Counted from the stretch's first letter, positions 23,553 to 32,985 are shown. The stretch is DNA of 64,000 nt from Oscillospiraceae bacterium (GCA_017430455.1 JAFRMX010000023.1:1-64000), one strand, 5' to 3'. Numbers and translations: made by a program. The notes: a model not told the origin generated them from the letters alone.

Positions 23553-25412
23553 TTATTTCTTTTTGCTTACGGAGTTTTGTCTGTTATTCCGGTTTTTAGG
23601 CCTTAAGAACAATTGAGGCGTCATAATAACAGGAGTAAGTATAACCCCAAATAATATATATGAATAAGTGATAACGGTCGGGAGATCGATTCCTTTCCGG
23701 GTCAGAAGGAAAATCCCGCGATCCAGACATAATAATGAAATTGGAAGAAACAGCAGATTTTTCTTAACAAATGAACCGATCATCTTCAAACCCGAAATGA
23801 ACCAGTATTGAAGATTATCAACACTTGTAGACGGAAATGCTTTTCTTATGGGCGTTATCTTATTTGCAAGATAACGCAGTGCTCCGCTCAGCATAGAGAA
23901 AGAATGCCCTACAAATGATACAGCGACAATAAACGCATGAAGCAGGTTTTCTTTACGTTCCCTTGAAAAAGATTTTCTCAAAACAGCTCCTCTCAGAGCG
24001 GGAAGGAAGATAAAGAGAAAAGAGCAGAGAAGAAATCCGGCCCACAGGTAGTGTATATTGCCAAAGAAGCATTCAAACAATACAGTCGGAATCAGCATTA
24101 CTGCGTTAATGTTGGAGAAAAAATACAGGATCATGAAAAATACATCACAGCCTCTGCTTTTCCCCATTACAACGGTTCCGTCGAAGAGCATCTCAAAGAG
24201 TCCGTATGAGTACCGGTGCTGTTTGCTCGTTTCTTCTGAAAAAGCACGGCTGACATATTCCGTAAATTCCAAACCGGGAATATGCGCATATTTGCCATGA
24301 TATCCGGCTGTATATAAAGCTATTGCTTTATCATAGTCTTCCGAAACTTTATTCTCAGACCACAATCCGGTTTCTGTCAGATGCTTTTTTCGAAGAAAAA
24401 CATTGTGGCCTATCAGCGGAACAAAATATCCCTGAAGTGCTTTACACGGCCATGTGCAATGAAAAAGGCTGTTTACCTGATGCCCTATAGCATAAGAAAA
24501 GTAATTGTCATAAAGATTAACGGCATCAGTTGAACACTGAACATAAGCGAGTTCTTCGTCTGCACTGAATTCAGGAACAATAGCTTCCATTATTCTTTCA
24601 GGAACACCTGAATCCTTATCCAGCATAAGAATAATATCGTTTGTCTGTACTTTTCCTTCAGCATAAGCCCCTTCAAACAAACCGCCTTTTCGGGTAAGTG
24701 CATTCAGGTCAGAACCGCTTTCAAGTGCAGAGCCCAATTTGAGTGTATAGTTAAGATTCGATGCTTTTTTGAACAGACCGGCTCTGTTAGCAGAGGGTCT
24801 TGCAACAAAGGAAATACCGTTCTCGCGATAAAAGCGGATTCGTTCTGCCGCTTTAAATCTGTTTGCATCAGATTCATTAAGATCCCTGTAATCATTTCTG
24901 GCAAGTGCTTCGACGATATTATCAGTGCATAAACCTCCGACTAAAGGAGCAAGCCCGTCATCTGAAATAAGAATATCAGCATCTTTCCCGCTTATTTCAT
25001 GATATCTTCTGCATGCGGCCATACTGTCTTTTATTGTTTGGAATATGACGGAATTTTCTTCAGTATATACCGGAATACTGACCGTGACGCTCATCCATTC
25101 ATCGTTGTTCGGATAAGTACCGGGAGTATTCATATAGTATTTTCTGTTGATAAGAGTTCTGCCTGAAAGTATTCTGCATACTGACGGACGAAGAGACCAG
25201 AGAACATCAGAAGCATAATAGAAAGGATAAATGAAAAAGATAAAAGATATTATAAGTCTTACAATTACGAAATGTGACCGTCCGTAAAGAAAGAACAAAA
25301 ATATATGAAGTGAAAGATTTATAATCAGCGCCAATACATATGGCCAGACACCGCATATGCTGTTTCCAAGCCTGGGCGGTACCCGATTTTTTCTGATCTG
25401 TCGTTTGTGCAT
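23553..25412 (-). CDS. Family 2 glycosyltransferase, cellulose-synthase-like
   Basis: A membrane-embedded processive-type GT2. Two helices (about 23-43, 48-68) precede the catalytic domain, which shows VYTEEN (115-120), SDDG (150-153), the metal-binding DKDSG (265-269, in place of DxD), the base in SEDYD (357-361) and QHRYSYG (398-404, related to QxxRW). Four or five helices follow to the end. Such enzymes polymerise a sugar and export the chain. The next gene encodes a lipoprotein with an alpha/alpha-barrel look, as cellulose operons pair BcsA with a GH8 hydrolase. Polymer identity is unknown. GGAGG precedes the ATG. Confidence 0.85.
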   Translation of the reverse strand: MHKRQIRKNRVPPRLGNSICGVWPYVLALIINLSLHIFLFFLYGRSHFVIVRLIISFIFFIYPFYYASDVLWSLRPSVCRILSGRTLINRKYYMNTPGTYPNNDEWMSVTVSIPVYTEENSVIFQTIKDSMAACRRYHEISGKDADILISDDGLAPLVGGLCTDNIVEALARNDYRDLNESDANRFKAAERIRFYRENGISFVARPSANRAGLFKKASNLNYTLKLGSALESGSDLNALTRKGGLFEGAYAEGKVQTNDIILMLDKDSGVPERIMEAIVPEFSADEELAYVQCSTDAVNLYDNYFSYAIGHQVNSLFHCTWPCKALQGYFVPLIGHNVFLRKKHLTETGLWSENKVSEDYDKAIALYTAGYHGKYAHIPGLEFTEYVSRAFSEETSKQHRYSYGLFEMLFDGTVVMGKSRGCDVFFMILYFFSNINAVMLIPTVLFECFFGNIHYLWAGFLLCSFLFIFLPALRGAVLRKSFSRERKENLLHAFIVAVSFVGHSFSMLSGALRYLANKITPIRKAFPSTSVDNLQYWFISGLKMIGSFVKKNLLFLPISLLCLDRGIFLLTRKGIDLPTVITYSYILFGVILTPVIMTPQLFLRPKNRNNRQNSVSKKK

Positions 25413-25454
25413 ATCCGGACCTCCGTTAACCGATCGGGATTATTTCAGGATCAA

Positions 25455-26711
25455 TTACATTGCAAATGGGTTAACGGCCATTTGTGCCAGAGAATACCAG
25501 GCAGTAGCGCTTATACTTTCTTCATTATTGAATTCCCAGATATCACCTGTTCCGCCCAGAAGAAAACCGGTAGAAAGCCCGTCTCGGTTTGCAGCAGGCA
25601 TTATTCCTTCTTCATCAGTTTGTGAATCAAGATAGGACAGAATCGATCCATAAAGTTCCTGATCACCGGTCCCGGCATAACACAGAGCCATTTGAGCCGT
25701 TCCTTCATTCCAGATACCATCACCGTCTCCGGCGCTGAAATCATAACCGTCATCTACAGAAATCCGTTTTTCAATAAATTCCAGTATCTTATCTTTATCT
25801 GCCAGATCATTACCGAAGGCCAGAATGGCAAGGGAATTGGCATCGAGGGGAACAACACCTTCGCTTCTGGTTTTTCCGTCATCGGCTGTTCCGGTGTAAA
25901 AGCAATGAAGCTTGCTGTCGTACATGGAGAATACAAACTGTTTCGCATATTCCGATGCTTCAATATATTCATTTGCTTTAACCTGATCTGTTTCTTCTAT
26001 TACAGACGCAAGCAGGCGATAAGCACAGGCGATGTCTATATTATGTTCGGTGGATTTATAAGTGGCAAGAACCTGGTTTTCATCCCAACCCTCATAACCG
26101 CCGGAAAATCCGCCGTTATCAGCACGTAAAGTCAATAAAAAGTCAGCTGCACGTTTCGCACCGTTGATATAGATCTCTTTATTATCCTCAGGTGCTATCT
26201 CTGATGCTTTGCATAGAGCGAGAATTACCCAAGCCATATTACCTGAAGATGTTGAAACGGTATAGTAATCCTCCTGCCAGCGACCGTCCTGCCAAAAGCC
26301 GGGCAATCGGACTGTTACTTTTTTCCCTACGATCGAACGGCCCGAATCACTCTTGGGGTCACCGCTGACATATGCATTACGCAGCCGTCCATCCTGAAAC
26401 ATGCGATCGTGATCCTGTGCAAAAAGGATAGCGTCAGCAATTGTAAGAGCATGCCAATCAGCACCGGCATTAGCCAAAGCAATTAATGCAACTGCGTTAT
26501 CATAGGTGTATGCGTGTTCAGCGGCATTTGGATTGCTGTCGCTTTTGCCCGCTATAAATCCTCCGGACTGTTCTACGCAATAAGCAAGAGTTCCTGCACC
26601 TTTGGATATCTTTGAAATCTCATCATATCCATGAGACTCGGTTTTTGAAGCACAACCGGTAAATAATGCAATTATAAGGATTATGCAGATCAATCCAGTT
26701 ATCCTTTTCAT
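25455..26711 (-). CDS. Lipoprotein with (alpha/alpha)6-barrel glycosidase-like fold
   Basis: A lipoprotein signal ends at Cys20 (LFTGC), so the mature protein should be anchored outside the membrane. The remainder shows repeated helical pairs typical of six-hairpin glycosidases, with the phrases STEHNIDIACAYRLL, ANSLAILAF and IWNEGTAQMALCY. A GH8- or GH88-like role cannot be fixed by eye. It is transcribed just before the GT2 gene with a 42 nt gap. CTGGAGG precedes its ATG. A joint role in making or trimming an exopolysaccharide is inference from the pairing. Confidence 0.75.
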   Translation of the reverse strand: MKRITGLICIILIIALFTGCASKTESHGYDEISKISKGAGTLAYCVEQSGGFIAGKSDSNPNAAEHAYTYDNAVALIALANAGADWHALTIADAILFAQDHDRMFQDGRLRNAYVSGDPKSDSGRSIVGKKVTVRLPGFWQDGRWQEDYYTVSTSSGNMAWVILALCKASEIAPEDNKEIYINGAKRAADFLLTLRADNGGFSGGYEGWDENQVLATYKSTEHNIDIACAYRLLASVIEETDQVKANEYIEASEYAKQFVFSMYDSKLHCFYTGTADDGKTRSEGVVPLDANSLAILAFGNDLADKDKILEFIEKRISVDDGYDFSAGDGDGIWNEGTAQMALCYAGTGDQELYGSILSYLDSQTDEEGIMPAANRDGLSTGFLLGGTGDIWEFNNEESISATAWYSLAQMAVNPFAM

Positions 26712-26828
26712 TATGCTAACCTCCAGATGCTGATTTATAATAGTAAAAAGCGAATAATACTAAACAAAGAAAAACAAAAGTTATTAAATATAAATGATCA
26801 TTATCTGATTACTGAGAATTACTCAGAG

Positions 26829-27608
26829 TCAGTTATTCTTCTTGATTTTGTCCGCGAGAGAAAAACCGGATGTGACCAGGGCCATATAGACACCAAGAAT
26901 AACAATTGAAGGGAGAAGATACAAGAAGGGATAGGGGAGTATCTTATAAAACATTTCAAGAAGGAAGTTACCCTCAGTCTCGACCGAGAAGAAGTAATTT
27001 GCTTTAGGATGAAGTCCGGTGAATCGCAAAAGCATATTGAATCCGAATACGATCAGGGCGATCACAAGCAGAGCGAGCGCGGTAAGAGGAAGATCTCTGA
27101 ATTTCGGGCGATACAGACCGAATGTGACAATTGCAAGAGCTTCGATTATTATAAAGAAATGTGTCCCGTAATATCCGAGCATTCTGGGAAGAAGCAGGGA
27201 ATAACCGTCAAAACCGTTGCCGGGCATGATAAGAGCCATCAGAGCTCCAAGAGGTCCGACAAAAAAGCAGAAACTGAGAAGGGGACGTTTCCTGGTAAGA
27301 ACAGCTATAGGGATCATGATCATATTTATATTGCAAAGCTGAAGAGGAAGCTCTCCCCACCAGTTGAATCCGCCCATCTCACTAGTAATGACATTATAAT
27401 CGCTGTCAAGTGAAAGAAATATTTTATAGACGATAAAACCGATCAGAGTCAGTATGCAGGCACTGACGATCACTGCCCGTTTTGCGAGATCGCTCCTGTT
27501 TTTCATAAGCCGGGTCGCCAGCACCAGAAGAAGTATAAAAAAGATGCTGACAATGAAAAACAGATGATTAAACGGACTCATGATCCAAAATAATGAATGA
27601 TCATTCAT
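26829..27608 (-). CDS. YwaF-type integral membrane protein (TIGR02206 family)
   Basis: Six or seven hydrophobic helices span the 259 residues. The phrase WWGELPLQLCNIN and the later YYGTHFFI match the YwaF/TIGR02206 family of Firmicutes membrane proteins, whose function is unknown. No ligand motif is seen. It lies between the GH-like lipoprotein and a small metallopeptidase gene on the same strand; the 14 nt gap to the latter suggests cotranscription. Confidence 0.8.
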   Translation of the reverse strand: MNDHSLFWIMSPFNHLFFIVSIFFILLLVLATRLMKNRSDLAKRAVIVSACILTLIGFIVYKIFLSLDSDYNVITSEMGGFNWWGELPLQLCNINMIMIPIAVLTRKRPLLSFCFFVGPLGALMALIMPGNGFDGYSLLLPRMLGYYGTHFFIIIEALAIVTFGLYRPKFRDLPLTALALLVIALIVFGFNMLLRFTGLHPKANYFFSVETEGNFLLEMFYKILPYPFLYLLPSIVILGVYMALVTSGFSLADKIKKNN

Positions 27609-27622
27609 TGAAATGTTTCCAG

Positions 27623-28015
27623 TTAAAGTCCCGTGTCTGAAAAGTGACGACTAAGGTATTCCGCTTTTTTTCTGTCATCCTCAGCCTTAAGCGAATCCGA
27701 ATTGAATATACCTCCAAGGGATTCCAAATGGTGCCGGAACTCATGCCTTAATACGCTCCGGAGAATAATCCTGGCTTCATCGCTGTCTGCATTGGGATAT
27801 ACTCTGTCAAAAGAGCCCTTGTACATTACGATCTGCCTAATGCCCGAATAGACCAGATACTGCCCCATGGCGTAAAGATCATCCGCTTTGGCATAATCCG
27901 GGACCATTACGGAATCCGACACGATAACGCCCCCGTTAAGCTTCCGGAAAAAGTCCTGAGGCAGCTCATCCATAAGTTCGGCAATTATCATGTTGTATTC
28001 GTCGGTCGTCATCAT
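27623..28015 (-). CDS. Small zincin-like metallopeptidase (PF06262 type)
   Basis: A 130 aa protein with HEFRH at 91-95 and the family phrase IVMYKGSFDRVYP before it. These match the minimal zincin family (formerly DUF1025) found in many Firmicutes and actinobacteria; physiological substrates are unknown. Two tandem ATG codons open the frame and neither has a clear Shine-Dalgarno sequence. It precedes the YwaF-type gene by 14 nt. Confidence 0.82.
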   Translation of the reverse strand: MMTTDEYNMIIAELMDELPQDFFRKLNGGVIVSDSVMVPDYAKADDLYAMGQYLVYSGIRQIVMYKGSFDRVYPNADSDEARIILRSVLRHEFRHHLESLGGIFNSDSLKAEDDRKKAEYLSRHFSDTGL

Positions 28016-28084
28016 TATCTGATTATTCGGATACGGATCTAACGTATAATATTATCGGCAATAATATCCGGGTCTGCTGGGAGG

Positions 28085-28906
28085 TCAGGCTTTTGGAAGT
28101 ACAGCTTTGTATTCGCTCACATCCAGAACCGTTTCACCGTCGATCTGCGCAGCGCAGGGGCGGGAGAAACGCACTTCTATCTCATTTCCGGTAAAGACCT
28201 GAACGATATCTGTCTTCTTTACATGCTCCCCTTTGAAGATGGAAGGGAAGGAGATCAGTGCTTTCAGCTTGGAACGGCAATGATACACCACAACGGTAAG
28301 CATGTCTGAGGAGCGGTCCTGGGATGGAGCCATTTCCATTCCTCCGCCGTAGTATCTCCCTTTCATGGTCGGCGCGATCCAGACGTTGTCGAATTCGTGT
28401 TTTACACCGTCGACAGTTATCTCTGCATGGCAGGGCTTGAAATGGAAAAGCAGACCCTTAATGGCGATACCCGTATAATCGATCTTCTTTTGAGGCTCTT
28501 TTTCCTTGATCTGATCTGCGACCTCGCAGCAGTAACCGTCTATTCCGAATCCCATATTGTTGATAAAACGCTTTTCCATACCTTTGACATAAACAGTCGG
28601 AAGATTGGAAAGATACGGATTGATAAGGACTTCCTCACCGGGCTGTTTTTCGATATCTTTGAAAAAATCATTTCCGGTGCCGCTGCTTTTGAGATAAATT
28701 TTGTTTTTTATCTCTTTGGGGTCGACAGCATTAATGAAATAGTTAAGTGTACCGTCTCCGCCTATCAGAACCACTTCATCTTCAGGTGCAAGGCCGTTAA
28801 GATATTCGGAGTAATCGAGACCAACGGCATCTACAAGCTCTGTCTCAGGAGCAATATCAGGCCTGATACCGTTGTTTGCCAAAGAGTTGTAAAGATAGTA
28901 TTTCAT
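28085..28906 (-). CDS. Diacylglycerol kinase family lipid kinase
   Basis: The DAGK catalytic motif GGDGT is at 49-53, followed by SSGTGNDF and NMGFGIDGYCC, the order found in the YegS/DgkB/sphingosine kinase family. It uses ATP to phosphorylate a lipid hydroxyl at the membrane surface. Length (273 aa) is a little short of the usual 290-300. AAGGAGG precedes the ATG. It sits 18 nt downstream of a lysoplasmalogenase gene, which makes a shared role in lipid turnover plausible. Confidence 0.88.
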   Translation of the reverse strand: MKYYLYNSLANNGIRPDIAPETELVDAVGLDYSEYLNGLAPEDEVVLIGGDGTLNYFINAVDPKEIKNKIYLKSSGTGNDFFKDIEKQPGEEVLINPYLSNLPTVYVKGMEKRFINNMGFGIDGYCCEVADQIKEKEPQKKIDYTGIAIKGLLFHFKPCHAEITVDGVKHEFDNVWIAPTMKGRYYGGGMEMAPSQDRSSDMLTVVVYHCRSKLKALISFPSIFKGEHVKKTDIVQVFTGNEIEVRFSRPCAAQIDGETVLDVSEYKAVLPKA

Positions 28907-28924
28907 TTTTCCTTCCTCCTTGAT

Positions 28925-29569
28925 TTATAATAATCCCATTATTATCAGGAATTCTCCGATACTGTAAGTAAGCATTACAAGAAAATGGGTTTTGAGCGCG
29001 CTGTTTTTATGAAACCGTACAAAGAACAGGGATGAATCCGAGACGAAAAACAAAGCTGCGCCTATTGCTGTTACAATGCCGGGTAGGCTCGCGAGACTGA
29101 TACCGCGGAAAATCGCAAAGCAGTTCATCGCGCCGTTTATCAGCAGATACAGTAACATAGGATAAAAGAGAGGCTTTGGAAGATGCGGTTTAAGCTTTGA
29201 AAAAATAAATGTAACAGCTGCTGTAAAGAAAACGGCCAGAATAATGATCGCAAAAACAGGAATAGCGGCAAAATCAATATCTTTTAGATAACCGAGTATA
29301 AAAAAGAAATGGCCTATCATAAAAGATATTCCGCCGGCTGTAAACCACTTGATGCCTTTGGGGATAAGAAGAACATCTCCGATCCAGCTCAATATAAGCG
29401 CTATAACTATTGCTGCGGAGACCTGACGCGCAGCCAGAACATAAAAACCGAGAAGGGACAGAATGATAAATGGTTTCGAGATATTACGCTTTTTGGTTTC
29501 TTTACGCAGTGAAGCATAGAGATGAAAAGCGGTCGAAACAATAAAAATGGCCAAAAATATATATTTCAT
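28925..29569 (-). CDS. Lysoplasmalogenase (YhhN family) 1
   Basis: A protein of 214 aa with about eight helices of the YhhN/TMEM86 family. Its human members hydrolyse the vinyl-ether bond of lysoplasmalogens. Family marks include SWIGDVLLIPKG and the C-terminal SDSSLFFVRF. GGAGG lies 7 nt before its ATG. Plasmalogens are common in anaerobic Clostridia, so the substrate would be present, but activity is inference. A second copy of the family lies at 57266-57946. Confidence 0.85.
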   Translation of the reverse strand: MKYIFLAIFIVSTAFHLYASLRKETKKRNISKPFIILSLLGFYVLAARQVSAAIVIALILSWIGDVLLIPKGIKWFTAGGISFMIGHFFFILGYLKDIDFAAIPVFAIIILAVFFTAAVTFIFSKLKPHLPKPLFYPMLLYLLINGAMNCFAIFRGISLASLPGIVTAIGAALFFVSDSSLFFVRFHKNSALKTHFLVMLTYSIGEFLIIMGLL

Positions 29570-29668
29570 CGGCGTGCCTCCGGGAATCTGATCCTGATTC
29601 TTTAACAGTTTAGCATATTAATTGAAGTAAAACAAGAGTGCGCAGCAGCTAACAGAACACAGGCAGTA

Positions 29669-30217
29669 TCAGGAAATGAAGTTACGGACCTGCTCTGTTA
29701 CTTCTTTTAAAATATCAATATTTCTCAGGACATCTCCGGTCTCCAGCGAATGATCGGCTCCGTCTATGACTGTCAGCGGAATATCCGATTCTCCGCACAG
29801 CTTTCGGATTAATTCCGTGTCTGCCCAGAGATCTGCAGTACCTGAAAAAGCAATAGAGTTTTTTACAGGATATTCGAATGTCTGTTCAAGAGGGGTGAAG
29901 AGAATATGCCTGACATTAAGATCATGCTCAAAAGCATATCGCGCAGCAATTGCAGTACCAAGGCTTTTTGAGATGAACAGGATATCTTCATATTCTTTCA
30001 ATCTGAGACCTTGCAGGGCTTTTTCAGTCTGCCTCATCAATTCCCCGGCTGCCTCGCGCATTTTCTCCGGATTGCCCTTAAGACCTGATTTTTTAAAGGA
30101 ATATGTAATTGGAAAGATATCATAACCGGCATATTGTGCCAGACGGCGGCTGTAGTATAAAAGGGGTTTGTCGCAGTGATAACCGATCCCCGGGAACAGA
30201 ACAGCAATTCTCTTCAT
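29669..30217 (-). CDS. Alpha/beta hydrolase-like protein
   Basis: The nucleophile Ser lies in ISKSLGT, an Asp in TADLWAD and a His in DGADHSLE, giving a plausible triad on a compact 182 aa alpha/beta fold without a lid. No signal peptide. The start at 30217 is preferred to 30238 because AAGGAAG lies 5 nt before it. The gene starts just inside or after the end of the MBL-fold gene (30228), so both are likely cotranscribed. Substrate unknown. Confidence 0.75.
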   Translation of the reverse strand: MKRIAVLFPGIGYHCDKPLLYYSRRLAQYAGYDIFPITYSFKKSGLKGNPEKMREAAGELMRQTEKALQGLRLKEYEDILFISKSLGTAIAARYAFEHDLNVRHILFTPLEQTFEYPVKNSIAFSGTADLWADTELIRKLCGESDIPLTVIDGADHSLETGDVLRNIDILKEVTEQVRNFIS

Positions 30218-30227
30218 CTTGACTTCC

Positions 30228-31028
30228 TTATTCTTCATTTAGCATTTCCAGGCTGATCTGTTTATAAAGATCATCCTCATTGATAAGATATTGTTTAACG
30301 GTTTCAGGCGGAAGAACATCAGTTTCGGCATCAAATCCGGAAAGTGCTTCCTCGGCAGATGCTCTTGCCAGCTCCGGAGTATTGTTCTGTCTGCTGAGAT
30401 GCGCCAGAAGAAAAGATTTAGTTCCTGTCTTTGCCAAAGCGATAAGCGCTTCAGAGCATGCATCATTTGAAAGATGACCAATGTCTGAAGCTATTCTTTT
30501 TTTGAGATAAAAGGGATAGGGTCCGTTTTTAAGCATCTCGCTATCATGATTGGACTCTATTACTACACAGTCAGAGCCTGCCATTATCTCAAACGCTTTT
30601 TCGGGTATGAATCCCGTATCTGTCAGATATCCGAGCTTTTCCCGGCTGCTTTCAAGGACGAAGCCCAGGCTTCCCCTGCAGTCGTGCATTGAAGAGAAAG
30701 GTGTTACTCTTATTTTTTCACAGATATCAAACTGGACATCAGGAATAATATCTGTAACACCATACAGCATAGTCTGTATTTGAGTGTCACGACTCATATA
30801 GACACTGCATGAGAGCTTACTCATTAGAGCAGGAAGCCCGGAGATATGGTCTGTATGCGCATGTGTAATAAGTACTGCATCGAGAGCAGAGAGGGAAGTG
30901 CTGTATTCTTTAAGCGCACGCGTTATTCTGCGGCAGGAGACTCCCGCGTCTATAAGGATATTAATTCCGTCCATTTGTACGAGCATGCTGTTTCCGCTCG
31001 ATCCGCTGGCTATTGAAAGTAAGCGCAT
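30228..31028 (-). CDS. MBL-fold metallo-hydrolase, YycJ/WalJ type
   Basis: The metal motif HAHTDH is at 56-61, and the protein opens with the family phrase SIASGSSGNSMLV. It matches YycJ/WalJ, a 5'-3' DNA exonuclease-like member of the metallo-beta-lactamase fold linked in B. subtilis to coordination of cell division. There, it lies next to walRK; here it does not, and no two-component system is in the window. Length 266 aa is typical. AGGAAA precedes its ATG. Confidence 0.87.
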   Translation of the reverse strand: MRLLSIASGSSGNSMLVQMDGINILIDAGVSCRRITRALKEYSTSLSALDAVLITHAHTDHISGLPALMSKLSCSVYMSRDTQIQTMLYGVTDIIPDVQFDICEKIRVTPFSSMHDCRGSLGFVLESSREKLGYLTDTGFIPEKAFEIMAGSDCVVIESNHDSEMLKNGPYPFYLKKRIASDIGHLSNDACSEALIALAKTGTKSFLLAHLSRQNNTPELARASAEEALSGFDAETDVLPPETVKQYLINEDDLYKQISLEMLNEE

Positions 31029-31126
31029 AATTTTGTATTTCCTGGTTTATAATAAATGTATGAAGAAGTTATATGATCCGGATCTGAACGGGGGAGATGA
31101 TCCCGACCGTTCAGACCCTTTTTCGT

Positions 31127-31753
31127 TTAGAATATCTGTCCCGGAAGTTTCAGCTTCTCTTTAGCAGGAAATCTTTTGTCAAATTCTTCTACATCGGAAT
31201 CTTTCACATAATAACCCTGCGGCGTCCGGTAGATTCCGGTGACACTGTCAAGATATCCCGGAATCAGTTCCTTACACAGGAAGAATGAATCATCCTCGCC
31301 TTCAGGCAGATCATGGTATCGGATGCCGAAATTTCGGGCATAATCAAAACCGCTCTTTCCGTAAAACATGATATTGCCTTCGAAAAGAGCGGCTCCAAAT
31401 CCAAGTTTTGCAGCATTCTCCAGTGAGTAATCAAGAAGTGCTTTCCCGTATCCCTTGCGTTTAAGTTCAGGTGTTATACAGATCGGACCCATTGTAAGAA
31501 CAGAAATCTCACATCCGTCGTCAGCATCAATGACTGTCCTCATGAACATATTCTGCCCGATAATATGACCATTTTTTTCCATGACAAAGTCCAGTCTTTT
31601 CACGAAAGCAGGATCGTCTCTGAGCACATGGATCACATAATGTTCGCTGCAGCCCGGACGATAAACATTCCAGAACGACTCTCTTACGAGGTTTTCAACT
31701 TCGCTGTAATCCTCTTTTCTTTCCAAACGAATTCTATAGTCATTTTTATTCAT
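31127..31753 (-). CDS. GNAT family N-acetyltransferase
   Basis: Central residues read TMGPICITPELKRKGYGKALLDYSLE, the acetyl-CoA binding motif A (V/I-x-P-x-x-x-x-x-G-x-G). The last third is a family-specific extension. AGGAGGAAAA precedes the ATG. Such proteins acetylate amines of small molecules or proteins. The gene stands alone, 98 nt from the MBL gene. Substrate unknown. Confidence 0.88.
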   Translation of the reverse strand: MNKNDYRIRLERKEDYSEVENLVRESFWNVYRPGCSEHYVIHVLRDDPAFVKRLDFVMEKNGHIIGQNMFMRTVIDADDGCEISVLTMGPICITPELKRKGYGKALLDYSLENAAKLGFGAALFEGNIMFYGKSGFDYARNFGIRYHDLPEGEDDSFFLCKELIPGYLDSVTGIYRTPQGYYVKDSDVEEFDKRFPAKEKLKLPGQIF

Positions 31754-31894
31754 TGTTTTTCCTCCTGAAAATTGTCGACTTCAATTGCTTTTCAGCGGGA
31801 GGTTTGGATGATCGTAAGCAAACCTCCCCGGTCAGCCTTCAATCTCCGTTTGGTTGTACTTTTTCAAACAGTACGCTCCTAAAAATATATTTAT

Positions 31895-31916
31895 AATCAA
31901 GCCTTTCGGCTTAATT
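31895..31916 (-). terminator. Terminator of the S66 peptidase gene
   Basis: On the minus strand a 9-pair stem around GAAA (AATTAAGCC with GGCTTGATT, one G-U pair) is followed by an A/T-rich tract ending in five T. It lies 27 nt beyond the S66 stop codon. Confidence 0.6.
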
Positions 31917-31942
31917 ACCGTTTTAATAAATCTGAGCTCTGA

Positions 31943-32971
31943 TCAGCCACAAAACCGTATAAGCTGTTTATCTGCATCAACAACTGCGTTAATCCCAAAA
32001 GGTATAATACATCTGGGAAGCGAATGCCCGACATTCAAATTGAAAACGATCGGGAGATCTGGCCGATCAATAACCTGAGTCAGAAGCAGGCGGTATTCCT
32101 GAGCATAAGTCTCATCCATAGGCTTTCCGACCAAAAGACCGGAAACTGCCTCAAATATTCCTTTTTGTTTGAGGATCTCAAGTGCATTGCGGTATTTATC
32201 CGGGGATGGTTTTTCTTCACTTGTTTCCAGAAGAAGAATACGTCCTTTCCAGTCCTCCGGATCAGGGAACAGGTGATATTTTTCACACAGAACCGGCATA
32301 TCGGCATAACGGTCGCCGTTAAACATATCATATATGGAATCTATACATCCTCCAAGTATCTTACCGGAGAATAAAGCAGGACCCTGCAAAAGCTCAAAAC
32401 CGAAATCCGGATGTGAAATAAGCGGTTTGCCAACCTGGTCAATAGCGAAGCTTTTCCTTTCTTCGTACCATACATTGCTGGGGCTTATTTCCGATATGGT
32501 TTCAGTATGTATCAGCTCCTCGAAAAACTTGCGGGTGTATGGGATCATTTCCGAACTGAGCTCACAGATATCCGGCAGAAAAGCTTGTCCGTAAAAAGTA
32601 GTCAATCCGACTTTGTGAAGCATCAGATGGTTTACAGTAGTATCAGAAAAGCCGAGAAAAACTTTATCGGTTACTGAATTCGCAAGCTCATCATGTTCGA
32701 ACAGATAGGGCAGAAGGCGATATGTATCATCTCCGCCGATCGCACAGAGGATCATATCAACAGAAGGGTCCTGAAATGCCTGAAGAAGATCCTCAGCCCG
32801 TTTTTCGGGATGGGCTTTGATATAGTCGAGTCCCATTAGGGCATGCGGCATGAATTTTATATTCAGACCATACTCTTCCAATCTGCGAATTCCGATCTCT
32901 GTTTCAAAACGGACGACTGGCTCGCCGATTATCCCGCTTGAAAGACTTACGATTCCGACTGTTTTGATCAT
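31943..32971 (-). CDS. S66 family peptidase (LD-carboxypeptidase / MccF-like)
   Basis: The S66 fold is indicated by AIGGDDTYRLLPYL, the nucleophile in GFSDTTVNHL, a Glu in LLLETSEEKPS and the His in NVGHSLPR. LD-carboxypeptidases trim tetrapeptides of peptidoglycan, whereas MccF cleaves the toxin microcin C; the presence of SDTT near 130 fits either branch. No signal peptide is seen, so it should be cytosolic. It follows the MscS fusion gene by 14 nt on the same strand, with no clear ribosome site of its own. Confidence 0.87.
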   Translation of the reverse strand: MIKTVGIVSLSSGIIGEPVVRFETEIGIRRLEEYGLNIKFMPHALMGLDYIKAHPEKRAEDLLQAFQDPSVDMILCAIGGDDTYRLLPYLFEHDELANSVTDKVFLGFSDTTVNHLMLHKVGLTTFYGQAFLPDICELSSEMIPYTRKFFEELIHTETISEISPSNVWYEERKSFAIDQVGKPLISHPDFGFELLQGPALFSGKILGGCIDSIYDMFNGDRYADMPVLCEKYHLFPDPEDWKGRILLLETSEEKPSPDKYRNALEILKQKGIFEAVSGLLVGKPMDETYAQEYRLLLTQVIDRPDLPIVFNLNVGHSLPRCIIPFGINAVVDADKQLIRFCG

Positions 32972-32985
32972 AGTATTTTAAAGGA

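Noticed and set aside
31060-31164. A 34-codon + strand frame preceded by TATAAT and containing a hairpin with a T-run (31084-31123)
   Set aside because: It overlaps the end of the GNAT gene, has no good -35 box or ribosome site, and the hairpin falls inside the frame. The hairpin may instead be a terminator or fold by chance.
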